Below, piece after piece: positions 44,119 to 52,007 of a stretch of DNA of 64,000 bases. The DNA is taken from the NCBI RefSeq assembly GCF_013201075.1, contig NZ_CP053708.1:1305501-1369500 (forward strand), given 5' to 3'. The translations under genes were made by a program, and so were the position numbers. Source of the DNA: Lichenicola cladoniae (lineage in GTDB: Bacteria; Pseudomonadota; Alphaproteobacteria; Acetobacterales; Acetobacteraceae). Within the stretch, counting starts at the first letter, position 1, and each line of letters opens with the position of its first letter. The notes under the pieces are model-generated. The model was not told where the DNA came from. It did not search any database and was given only the letters and a program-made list of their open reading frames with translations.

Positions 44119-45267
44119 ATGACAATCAGCGTCACGACCCGAACTGATCCTGGCCGTGCCGAGCAGCGTGCGACACGGATCGTGTTCTTCATCGCCGGCT
44201 TCGGGTATGCAGCCTGGGCTCCGCTGGTGCCGTTTGCGAAAGCCCGTGCCGGAATCAGCGACGGTGGCCTGGGCCTGCTTCTGCTGTGTCTCGGCGCAGG
44301 CTCGATCGTCATGATGCCGCTGGCCGGCGCGTTGTCGGCAAAGCTCGGATGCCGCCGCGTGATTGTCGCATCGGCCCTGTTCGTCGCCGCCACCTTGCCG
44401 TTCCTGACGCTGGTGTCGTCGGCGCCGTTGCTGGTCGCCGCACTTCTGATCTTCGGTGCCAGCGTCGGCACCATCGACGTGTCGATGAACATTCAGGCGA
44501 TCATCGTCGAGCGGGCAAGCGGGCGCTCCATGATGTCCGGCTTCCATGGGCTGTTCAGCGTGGGCGGCATCGCCGGGGCCGGCGGCATGACCGCTCTTCT
44601 CAGCCTCGGGATCTCGCCGTTCGCAGCGACGCTCTGCATCTCGGCCTGCATCCTCGCGGCACTCGCCATCGCCCAGGCGCATCTATTGTCCTACGGCAGC
44701 AGGAGCGAGGGGCCGCCGTTCGCGATCCCGCATGGCGTGGTGCTGTTCATCGGCATGCTGTGCTTCGTCCTGTTCCTGGCCGAGGGCGCCATCCTTGACT
44801 GGAGCGCCGTCTTCCTGACGTCCGATCTTCACATGGAAGCAACCTACGCCGGGCTCGGCTATGCGGCGTTCGCCAGCACGATGACGATCGGCCGGCTGTT
44901 CGGCGACCGCATCGTGGGTAGGCTCGGCAGCAGGCAGATCATCCTGGTCGGCGGACTGTTCGGAGCCGCGGGCTTTACCGTGGCGACCCTGGTCACGTCG
45001 CCGGCCATCGCCATCCTGGGTTACGCGCTGGTGGGCGTCGGCTGTTCCAACATCGTTCCGGTGCTGTTCAGCGCGGTCGGGCGCCAGACCGTGATGCCGG
45101 AGAACGTCGCCGTTCCCGCCATCACGACGCTGGGTTACATCGGCATCCTGGCCGGACCCGCCGGCATCGGCTTCATCGCCCACGCCAGCAGCCTTTCCGT
45201 GGCATTCCTGGTCATGGCCCTGATGCTGGTCGGGGTGGCGTTCAGCGGACGCTTCCTGCGGACATGA
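44119..45267 (+). CDS. MFS transporter, YbjJ-like
   Basis: A 382-residue major-facilitator protein with twelve helices. GYAAWAPLVPFAKARAGISD near the N-terminus and GFHGLFSVGGIAGAGG in mid-protein match the YbjJ/fucose-permease-like group. The substrate is unknown. It starts with ATG 44119, 19 bases after the DeoR gene, and is likely in the same transcript. E. coli ybjJ is also accompanied by a regulator gene, though of another family. Confidence 0.86.
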   Translation: MTISVTTRTDPGRAEQRATRIVFFIAGFGYAAWAPLVPFAKARAGISDGGLGLLLLCLGAGSIVMMPLAGALSAKLGCRRVIVASALFVAATLPFLTLVSSAPLLVAALLIFGASVGTIDVSMNIQAIIVERASGRSMMSGFHGLFSVGGIAGAGGMTALLSLGISPFAATLCISACILAALAIAQAHLLSYGSRSEGPPFAIPHGVVLFIGMLCFVLFLAEGAILDWSAVFLTSDLHMEATYAGLGYAAFASTMTIGRLFGDRIVGRLGSRQIILVGGLFGAAGFTVATLVTSPAIAILGYALVGVGCSNIVPVLFSAVGRQTVMPENVAVPAITTLGYIGILAGPAGIGFIAHASSLSVAFLVMALMLVGVAFSGRFLRT

Positions 45268-45276
45268 CGGAGCCGG

Positions 45277-45918
45277 TCAGCCCGGCCAGGCCGACCCGCG
45301 GATGACCGTGCAGAAATTACCGCGCCGGAATGCCTGGTCCTTGTCGGCGATGACATCGGCCTTGACGTTGCCGAAGGTGGTGTCCGGCTTGTCCTTGATG
45401 CCGTCATAGAAGGACTGGATAATGTCCTCCTTGAAATGCTCGTTGCGCGGATGCGCGTGGACCACCGCGGTCCGGTCCTCGCTGCTGTAGTCGTTGTAGG
45501 TCAGGCCCAGCACGTCCATCTCGACGCCGGCGGTGACCAAAGCCACGACCGGATGCATGTGCTTCGGGATCCCCGGCGTCGTATGCAGCGCGATCGAGGC
45601 CCACACCGTATCGATGTCGGCTGGCGAAATGCCGTGGCCGCGCAGAAAGTCGCGTGCGGCGTTGGCGCCGTCGACCTCGAAACGTTCATGCGGCGTGCTG
45701 TGCTGCGGCATCAGCCCCATGTCGTGGAACATCGCGCCCGCATAGAGAAGCTCGGGATCGAACGCGAGGCCGCGCGTCTTTCCCGCAAGTGCCGCCCAGT
45801 AATAGACGCGGCTGGAATGGTGGAACAGCAACGGTGTCTCGGTGTCGCGAACCAGTTCGGTGATGCCCCGGGCCAGCTTGCTGTCCGGAACGCCGACGCC
45901 CTTGATGATGAGTGACAC
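45277..45918 (-). CDS. HD-domain phosphohydrolase-like protein
   Basis: A 213-residue HD-domain protein. Metal-binding residues are in HHSSRVYYWAAL, AMFHDMGLM (the HD pair) and SIALHTTPGIPKHMHP. Relatives include cyanamide hydratase-like and other small HD hydrolases; a specific substrate is not assigned. GTG 45918 is chosen because AGGAGAAGAGA precedes it closely; the frame remains open to 46041. It is divergent from the GlxA-type regulator, 116 bases away. Confidence 0.8.
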   Translation of the reverse strand: MSLIIKGVGVPDSKLARGITELVRDTETPLLFHHSSRVYYWAALAGKTRGLAFDPELLYAGAMFHDMGLMPQHSTPHERFEVDGANAARDFLRGHGISPADIDTVWASIALHTTPGIPKHMHPVVALVTAGVEMDVLGLTYNDYSSEDRTAVVHAHPRNEHFKEDIIQSFYDGIKDKPDTTFGNVKADVIADKDQAFRRGNFCTVIRGSAWPG

Positions 45919-46034
45919 TCTCTTCTCCTGTCTTTCCTGTTGCCGGAAGCCTAGAAGCGGCCAGATCTGTCCGCAATTGGCGTGAGACGACGAATCCTGC
46001 CAAGATGCTGCCGGGACGGACGTCGGAGGACAGG

Positions 46035-47006
46035 GTGGCAACCAGGACCGTGGCGATCGTGGCGATGCCCAACGTCCAGCTGCTGGATGTTTCGGGTCCG
46101 CTCGACGTGTTTGCAGAGGCGAACGTCCAGTCGGGCAGCGACGCCTACCGGCTCATCGTGGCGGCTGGCGCACCCGGTCCGGTCCGCAGCTCGTCCGGCG
46201 TACGCCTCATGCCGGATCACGTCATTGGCGACCCGCTGGCCGGGACGATCGACACGCTGCTGGTGGCCGGATCACCGGATGCCGCCACCGTGCCGGCGAA
46301 CGCCGCCATCCTCGATTGGCTCGGTCGCACCGCACCCGCCACGCGGCGCTACGGGTCGGTTTGTGCCGGCGCTTTCGCCCTGGCCGCCGCCGGGCTGATC
46401 GACGGACGCCGGGTGACCACCCACTGGGCGGTGGCCGACGAACTGGCGCGACGGTATCCGGGCATCATCGTGGACCGGGACGCGATCCATGTCAGGGACG
46501 GGCGGGTGCGGACCGCCGCCGGCGTGACGGCCGGACTCGACCTGGCCCTGGCCCTGGTCGAGGAGGATCTCGGCCGGACCGTCGCCATGAAGGTCGCCGG
46601 CCAGCTCGTGATGTTCTTCAAGCGGCCCGGCGGCCAGATGCAGTTCAGCCGCAGGGACGGCGCGGCGCCGGCCGGCCGGTCGGCGCTTCAGGAAGTGCAG
46701 CGCTGGGTGGTCGCGAATCCTTCAGCGGACCACAGCGTCGCCAGCCTGGCGGAACGAACCGGCCTGAGCCCGCGCCATTTCGCCCGGCTGTTCCAGAGCG
46801 AGGTCCATCTCACCCCGGCCGCCTGGGTCGAGGAGGCCCGGGTCCTGGCCGCTCGCCGGCTATTGGAGGATGGACGCGAGACCCCGAAACAGGTGGCGGC
46901 CCAGTGCGGTTTCGCCGATGCGGACACGCTGCGCCGCGCCTTTGCACGCCATGTCGGCGTGACGCCGGCCGAATATCGCCGGCACTACGCGTCCGTCACG
47001 GCATGA
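46035..47006 (+). CDS. GlxA-family AraC-type regulator with DJ-1/PfpI-like domain
   Basis: A 323-residue regulator. Residues 1-185 form a DJ-1/PfpI-type domain (VAIVAMPNVQLLDVSGPLDV, YGSVCAGAFALAAAGLIDGR with the Cys elbow). Residues 215-320 form the AraC double HTH (LSPRHFARLFQ; GFADADTLRRAFARHVGVTP). Such regulators act on varied catabolic or stress genes. GTG 46035 follows GGAGGA five bases upstream; ATG 46005 is an alternative. It is divergent from the HD gene, which is a plausible target. Its 3' end overlaps the convergent tetR gene by 22 bases. Confidence 0.9.
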   Translation: MATRTVAIVAMPNVQLLDVSGPLDVFAEANVQSGSDAYRLIVAAGAPGPVRSSSGVRLMPDHVIGDPLAGTIDTLLVAGSPDAATVPANAAILDWLGRTAPATRRYGSVCAGAFALAAAGLIDGRRVTTHWAVADELARRYPGIIVDRDAIHVRDGRVRTAAGVTAGLDLALALVEEDLGRTVAMKVAGQLVMFFKRPGGQMQFSRRDGAAPAGRSALQEVQRWVVANPSADHSVASLAERTGLSPRHFARLFQSEVHLTPAAWVEEARVLAARRLLEDGRETPKQVAAQCGFADADTLRRAFARHVGVTPAEYRRHYASVTA

Positions 47007-47575
47007 ACTGGCTCCGCGTGGCCGGGCACCGCCGCGCTCACCAGTTGCCGGCAATAATCCGTGCTTGGCGGCAATTCCCGGAACAGGATCCGATAGAGGA
47101 TCGGTGCCACGACCCGGTCGATGAACAGCTCAACGTCGAACCCGGGCTTGCCCCGGTCGATCGCCCGCCGGTTGATCACCCCGAGCTGCAAGTCGGTAAA
47201 GCTGCAGCAATAGCTGGGGTTCTTGCTGTCTGTCGTGCCGGCGAAGATATCGCGCAGCATGGTGCGCCCGGGGACCGATGACATCTCGTCGGCGAACTGG
47301 ATCGACCAGGCCTCCAGGTCGCCGGGCACGGACCCGGTATCGGCAGGATCGGACACCGGACGCAGGCGCTGGACCGCGACGTCGCCCAGGAGTTCCGCGA
47401 GATCGCCCCAGCGCCGGTAGATCGTCGACGGCGTGACCCCGGCCCGGTCCGCGATCAGCGGGATGGTGAGTTCGGAGCGGCTGAGTTCCGCCAGCAGTGT
47501 CTCGACCGCCGCATGAACGGACGCCTGGATACGGGCGCTGCGGCCACCGGTACGAACTCTGGCCTTCTCGGTCAC
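46985..47575 (-). CDS. TetR-family transcriptional regulator
   Basis: A 196-residue TetR regulator. The HTH is at about residues 14-60 (ELTIPLIADRAGVTPSTIYR followed by RWG), and the C-terminal domain resembles the TetR_C-type ligand domains with CRQLVSA near the end. It starts with GTG 47575 and is divergent from an MFS gene. The 117-base gap holds two palindromes, so it very probably represses the transporter and itself. Confidence 0.9.
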   Translation of the reverse strand: MTEKARVRTGGRSARIQASVHAAVETLLAELSRSELTIPLIADRAGVTPSTIYRRWGDLAELLGDVAVQRLRPVSDPADTGSVPGDLEAWSIQFADEMSSVPGRTMLRDIFAGTTDSKNPSYCCSFTDLQLGVINRRAIDRGKPGFDVELFIDRVVAPILYRILFRELPPSTDYCRQLVSAAVPGHAEPVHAVTDA

Positions 47576-47611
47576 TGGGATCTCCGCTCCTGCCAGGCGT
47601 CATCGGCAGCT

Positions 47612-47632
47612 TAAAGCAAAGAATTTGCTTTA
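47612..47632. promoter_or_regulatory. Palindromic operator candidate 1 (tetR/MFS gap)
   Basis: A perfect 9-3-9 inverted repeat, TAAAGCAAA then GAA then TTTGCTTTA, lies between the divergent tetR and MFS starts. Such palindromes are typical TetR-family operators. Its AT-rich content in GC-rich DNA also suits promoter overlap. Confidence 0.65.
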
Positions 47633-47655
47633 GCTCTGGATCAGGCTATCATGCC

Positions 47656-47676
47656 TAACGCATACCATTAGCGTTA
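47656..47676. promoter_or_regulatory. Palindromic operator candidate 2 (tetR/MFS gap)
   Basis: TAACGC (47656-47661) and GCGTTA (47671-47676) form an inverted repeat with a nine-base spacer, 17 bases before the MFS start. Its sequence differs from the first palindrome, so one of the two may serve another factor. Confidence 0.5.
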
Positions 47677-47692
47677 AGCATCGGAAAAAGCC

Positions 47693-48919
47693 ATGTCCCG
47701 TGTTCTTGCCGCGAAGACCGAAACGACGTCACCCACGCCCGTTAGCCTCGTCAAGCTCGTGACACTGGCCACCTTAATGGCCGCCTCGACGACTCCCACG
47801 CCGCTTTACCATCGATACCAGGAGCACTGGCACCTGGCGCCGGTGCTCCTGACCGTGATGTTCGGGATCTACGCGCTCAGCCTGTTGTGCGGATTGCTGA
47901 CGTTCGGCTCGATCTCGGATTATCTCGGCCGCCGCCCCGTCATCCTGGCCGCGATCGCCATCAATGCAGTCGCGATGATCCTGTTCGCGACGGCCGGCGG
48001 CGTGGTCGACCTGATCATCGCGCGGATGGTGCAGGGTCTCGCCACGGGCATCGCGGTCAGCACCCTGAGCGCCACCATCCTGGACGCCGACCGCATTCGC
48101 GGACCGCTGATCAACAGCGTCACCCCGTTCATCGGCATGATGTTCGGAGCGGTGGGATCGAGCGCCGTCGTGACGTACCTGCCGGCGCCCGAGCAGACCG
48201 TCTATGTCATCCTGCTGGCGATCCTCGTCGTGGAGGCTCTGCTCATCTACCGCACGACGGACACGATCGAGACGAAGCCGGGTGCGCTGGCGTCGCTGCG
48301 TCCGCATATCGCGGTACCGGCGACGGTCCGCCGGGCATTCCTGTCGATCACGCCGGTCAACATTGCATCCTGGGCTCTTGCCGGCTTCTATTTCTCGCTG
48401 ATGCCGTCGCTGTTGCGCGTCGCCACCGGATATACGTCGCCGCTCGTCGGCGGCCTGGTGGTTGCCGAACTGGCCCTGACGGGAGCCGGCGCGATCCTGA
48501 TGTTGCGCAACCGGCCCGCGGCGACGATCAGCATCGTCGGCACGATCTGCGTGGCGTCCGGAGTCGTTGTGACGCTGTGCGGTGTCGCCTTGCACACGAT
48601 CCTGCCCCTGCTTGCCGGCACGGCGATCGCCGGTGCCGGACTGGGCCTCAGCGTGCTCGGCAGCATGCGGACGATTCTACCGATGGCGCTGGCGCATGAG
48701 CGGGCCGGGTTGCTCTCCGCGTATTTCATCCAGAGCTACCTGGCCAACAGCCTGCCGGCGATCGTCATCGGCCTGGCGATCCCGAGGCTCGGATTGCTGT
48801 CAGCTTCCTATGTCTACGGAGGCGTGGTCATCGCGCTGGCGCTGGTGCCGCTCGTCGCGGCCCTCGGTTCGCGCAGGCGTCCGGTCCTGCGCGTCCCGTG
48901 CGACAGTCCGGCCGGCTGA
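47693..48919 (+). CDS. MFS transporter under probable TetR control
   Basis: A 408-residue twelve-helix major-facilitator protein. STTPTPLYHRYQEHW in the first loop and FGSISDYLGRRPVILAA (A-motif) place it among DHA1-like exporters of the P-L-Y group. Substrate unknown; the divergent TetR suggests induction by a toxic compound. ATG 47693. The last 120 bases run antisense over the 3' end of the glycosyltransferase gene. Confidence 0.9.
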   Translation: MSRVLAAKTETTSPTPVSLVKLVTLATLMAASTTPTPLYHRYQEHWHLAPVLLTVMFGIYALSLLCGLLTFGSISDYLGRRPVILAAIAINAVAMILFATAGGVVDLIIARMVQGLATGIAVSTLSATILDADRIRGPLINSVTPFIGMMFGAVGSSAVVTYLPAPEQTVYVILLAILVVEALLIYRTTDTIETKPGALASLRPHIAVPATVRRAFLSITPVNIASWALAGFYFSLMPSLLRVATGYTSPLVGGLVVAELALTGAGAILMLRNRPAATISIVGTICVASGVVVTLCGVALHTILPLLAGTAIAGAGLGLSVLGSMRTILPMALAHERAGLLSAYFIQSYLANSLPAIVIGLAIPRLGLLSASYVYGGVVIALALVPLVAALGSRRRPVLRVPCDSPAG

Positions 48920-49960
48920 CAGCGGCACCAGGGCGCCGTGGAAAATCTCGGCGCAGGCACGCCAGGTGAAGCGTTCCGCATGGGCACGGCAGGCGGCACG
49001 ATCGGCATCGAGGGCCGCGATCGCCGAATGGCGCAGGTCCGGCCCGAACGCGCCGACGCGGCCCGAGGCGTCGGCCAGTATGTCCTTGGGTCCGGTCACG
49101 TCGAACGCCGCCACCGGGACGCCGCAGGCCAGGGCTTCCAGCACCACCAGCCCGAACGTGTCGGTGCGGCTCGGGAACACGAACACGTCGCCGCCCGCAT
49201 AGGCGCCCGCGAGTTCGGCCTCGGAGAACGGGCCGGTGAAGACCACGCCGGGATGACGCGCCCGCAGCGCCGCCAGCTGCGGTCCGCCGCCGACCACGAT
49301 CTTCGAGCCGGGCAGGTCGAGTGCCAGGAATGCCTCGATGTTCTTCTCCACCGCGATCCGTCCGACATAGAGAAATATCGGCCGGGCGATGCCGTATTCG
49401 GCGGCCCAGTCGCGACGCGGCTGCGGATTGAAGCGGGACAAATCCACGCCGCGTGACCAGCGCACCAGGCGGGTGAAGCCGCGCGCGGCGAGATCCTCCT
49501 GCAGGCTCCTGGTGGCGACCATGGTGGCGGCTGCATCGTTGTGGAACCGGCGCAGGAACGCATAGGCGAGGCCGGTCGGCAGGCCTGTGCGCGCCTGGAT
49601 GTATTCCGGGAAGCGGGTGTGGAACGAGGTGGTGAAGGCGTATCGGCGCCGTTTCGCCCAGGCGCGGGCGGCCATGCCGAGCGGGCCCTCCGTCGCGATA
49701 TGCAGGGCGTCCGGCGCGAATGCCTCGATCAGGCGGGCCAGCCGCCGGGCCGGCAGGATCGAGAGCCTGATGTCCGGATAGGTCGGGCAGGGGATGGTGC
49801 GGAAGCGGTCGGGCCCGATCACCTCGACGGTGTGCCCCATGTCCCGCAGCTCGCCGGCGACGGTGACCAGCGTGCGCACGACGCCGTTCACCTGCGGCGT
49901 CCACGCATCCGAGACGATCAGGATCCGTCCGACGGATGCATGCGCCGGCCCGTCGGTCAC
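48800..49960 (-). CDS. GT4 glycosyltransferase, MgtA/Agt-like (diacylglycerol glycosyltransferase candidate)
   Basis: A 386-residue GT-B enzyme of family 4. The N-terminal domain has ILIVSDAWTPQVNGVVRTL and TEGPLGMAARAWAKRR. The donor domain has YVGRIAVEKNIEAFL, GPFSEAELAGAYAGGDVFVF and the E-x7-E block SRTDTFGLVVLEALACG. Relatives include GDP-mannose mannosyltransferase MgtA and Agt, which glycosylates diacylglycerol in phosphate-starved bacteria. The GTG start overlaps the stop of the upstream phosphoesterase (GTGA). The last 40 residues, rich in Arg and Asp, lie in the overlap with the convergent MFS gene and look atypical. Confidence 0.87.
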   Translation of the reverse strand: MTDGPAHASVGRILIVSDAWTPQVNGVVRTLVTVAGELRDMGHTVEVIGPDRFRTIPCPTYPDIRLSILPARRLARLIEAFAPDALHIATEGPLGMAARAWAKRRRYAFTTSFHTRFPEYIQARTGLPTGLAYAFLRRFHNDAAATMVATRSLQEDLAARGFTRLVRWSRGVDLSRFNPQPRRDWAAEYGIARPIFLYVGRIAVEKNIEAFLALDLPGSKIVVGGGPQLAALRARHPGVVFTGPFSEAELAGAYAGGDVFVFPSRTDTFGLVVLEALACGVPVAAFDVTGPKDILADASGRVGAFGPDLRHSAIAALDADRAACRAHAERFTWRACAEIFHGALVPLSAGRTVARDAQDRTPARTEGRDERHQRQRDDHASVDIGS

Positions 49961-50838
49961 GCGGCCACCGGTTGCGGTGGCGCGCCCGGGCTTGGTGTCA
50001 TGCGTCCCGGTGCCGTGCGTCCCGCTGCCAGGCGCTTGCGCGGCTCGCGTGCGGCGATGAATGAGAGCCGCCGCAACTCGACCCAGTCGATCAGCTCAAG
50101 CCGGCCATCGGCATGTTCGGCCAGCGCGGTGCAGCTTTCCACCCAGTCGCCATCGTTGATGTAGAGGACACCGCCGATGTCGCGCATCTCTGCATGGTGG
50201 ATATGGCCGCACACCACCCCGTCCACCCCGCGCCGGCGCGCTTCCGCGGCGAGGGCGATCTCGAACCGGTCGATCGCCATGACCGCACCCTTGACCTGGC
50301 GCTTGAGCCAGGCCGACAGCGAGCGGTAGGGCAGGCCGAGCCGCCGGCGGATCTGGTTGAACCAGCGATTGACCACCAGCGATGCGGCATAGGCGCGGTC
50401 GCCGAGCAGGGCCAGGAAGCGGGCATAGCGCACCACGCTGTCGAATTCGTCGCCGTGCATGACCAGCAGTTTCCGGCCATCCGCGGTTTCGTGCACCGCA
50501 TCCTGGCACAGGCGGATGCCGGCGATTTCGAGCCGCATCGGCAGCCAGGCCCGGAACATCTCGTCATGGTTGCCGGGAATGTAGATGATCTCGGTGCCGT
50601 CGCGGGCCATTTCGAGAATGAGGCGCAGCACCGCATCGTGGTGGGCGTCCCAGTACCAGCTCTTGCGCAGTCGCCATCCGTCGATAATGTCGCCGACCAG
50701 GAACAGCTTGTCGCAGGTGATGCTGCCCAGGAAGTCGGCCAGGAAGTCCGCGCGACTTCCGCGGGTTCCGAGATGGATATCGGAGACAAAAATGGTTCTG
50801 TAATGCGGCGTCGGAGGCTGGAGCAGGATCTGATCCAC
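49957..50838 (-). CDS. Calcineurin-like phosphoesterase, LpxH/PlcP-like
   Basis: A 293-residue metallophosphoesterase. Metal ligands are in VSDIHLG (D20, H22), VGDIIDGW, PGNHDEMF, MHGDEFD and CGHIHHAE. The family contains LpxH-type UDP-diacylglucosamine hydrolases and PlcP, a phospholipase C-like enzyme that releases diacylglycerol from phospholipids under phosphate limitation. The overlap with an Agt-like glycosyltransferase gene favours the PlcP role. The Pro/Arg-rich C-terminal tail (about 260-293) is not family sequence. No PHO box could be recognised upstream. Confidence 0.85.
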   Translation of the reverse strand: MDQILLQPPTPHYRTIFVSDIHLGTRGSRADFLADFLGSITCDKLFLVGDIIDGWRLRKSWYWDAHHDAVLRLILEMARDGTEIIYIPGNHDEMFRAWLPMRLEIAGIRLCQDAVHETADGRKLLVMHGDEFDSVVRYARFLALLGDRAYAASLVVNRWFNQIRRRLGLPYRSLSAWLKRQVKGAVMAIDRFEIALAAEARRRGVDGVVCGHIHHAEMRDIGGVLYINDGDWVESCTALAEHADGRLELIDWVELRRLSFIAAREPRKRLAAGRTAPGRMTPSPGAPPQPVAA

Positions 50839-51049
50839 GGGCGCTCTCCCTTCTCGGTCGACGCCCCGGCCCGAACGGGCGACACGCGATGGCGCCGCTA
50901 TATCCCGGCCGGTGCGCCAACCGTGTGACGTTTCGATGATGTCAGAGTGGCGCTCGTTGACTCGCGATCGTCACGTATCGATACCGTAAAGTCCCGCATA
51001 CTCCACAATCCGCGACTCCGTCGGGCAACGCGCCCCAGGACAGTCCAGC

Positions 51050-51997
51050 ATGCTCGTTATCTACAATCCGACAGCCGGCCGCAGGCGGGTTCGCCGTCTC
51101 TGGGCGGTGCTGGATGTACTGGTGGCGCATGGAATCCGGCTGGAGGTGGCGGAGACCATGCACCCGGGCCATGCGCGAACATTGGCAAGCGAAGCCGCCG
51201 GCGCCGGCACATCGCTGGTGGTGGCCGCCGGCGGCGACGGCACCATCGCGGAAGTCGCTGCCGGGTTGCAGGGTGCCGGGACCGATCTCGGCATCATCCC
51301 GCTCGGCACCGCCAACGTGCTGGCACACGAACTCGGACTGCCTGCCGACGCGATCAGCCTGGCTTCGGTGCTGACGTCGCAGCGAACCATTCCGCTGTGG
51401 CCCGGCATCATGCAGAGCGCGCTCGGCACGCGGCTGTTCGTGCAGATGCTCGGGATCGGGTTCGACGCGCACGTGGTGCATCACATCTCGCGCCCGGTGA
51501 AGCGCGTGCTCGGCCGCGGCGCCTATGTGGTGCAGACCCTGCGCGAACTGCCGCGCTACCGATTCGGGCAGATCCGCCTGCGCGTCGATGGCGTCGAGAT
51601 GAGCGCCGGCAGCGTCATCATCGCCAAGGGCCGGCTGTATGGCGGGCCGTACCTGCTGGCGCCGGACGCGACCACCAGCGCCCCGGGTTTCTCGGTGATG
51701 CTGTTCGAGCATGCCGGGATCGGCTCGGCATTGCTCGCCGGTGCTGCCTTGCCGTTGAACATGCTCGGCCGGCTTCCCGGCCTGACCCACCACCGCGCCT
51801 CGGAGATCGAGCTGCTGGACCAGACCGGCCTGCCCGCCCAGGCCGACGGCGACCCGGCCGGCATGGCCCCGTTGAGGGTGACCGACGCGGATGCAGCCTT
51901 GCGCGTGCTGGTGGGCCGCTTGCAATCGTCCGATACGGGTGTGGCGACGATCGTGCCGTCGATACCGTCTCCCGGCTATCACTCAGCGCCGGTCTGA
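51050..51997 (+). CDS. Diacylglycerol kinase-family lipid kinase (YegS-like)
   Basis: A 315-residue lipid kinase. VIYNPTAGRRR, then VVAAGGDGTIAEVAAGL and IIPLGTANVLAHEL are the ATP-binding signatures of the DAGK catalytic domain; LGIGFDAHVVHH and AKGRLYGGPYLLAP follow. It would phosphorylate diacylglycerol or a related lipid. It is divergent from the phosphoesterase/glycosyltransferase operon, 211 bases away, so all three may act on a shared diacylglycerol pool. ATG 51050. Confidence 0.9.
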   Translation: MLVIYNPTAGRRRVRRLWAVLDVLVAHGIRLEVAETMHPGHARTLASEAAGAGTSLVVAAGGDGTIAEVAAGLQGAGTDLGIIPLGTANVLAHELGLPADAISLASVLTSQRTIPLWPGIMQSALGTRLFVQMLGIGFDAHVVHHISRPVKRVLGRGAYVVQTLRELPRYRFGQIRLRVDGVEMSAGSVIIAKGRLYGGPYLLAPDATTSAPGFSVMLFEHAGIGSALLAGAALPLNMLGRLPGLTHHRASEIELLDQTGLPAQADGDPAGMAPLRVTDADAALRVLVGRLQSSDTGVATIVPSIPSPGYHSAPV

Positions 51998-52007
51998 AGG
52001 CCTCCCG

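Noticed and set aside
50839-51049. PHO box upstream of the PlcP-like gene
   Set aside because: No pair of CTGTCAT-like half sites at 11-base spacing was found on either strand. The best candidates match only about half of the positions.
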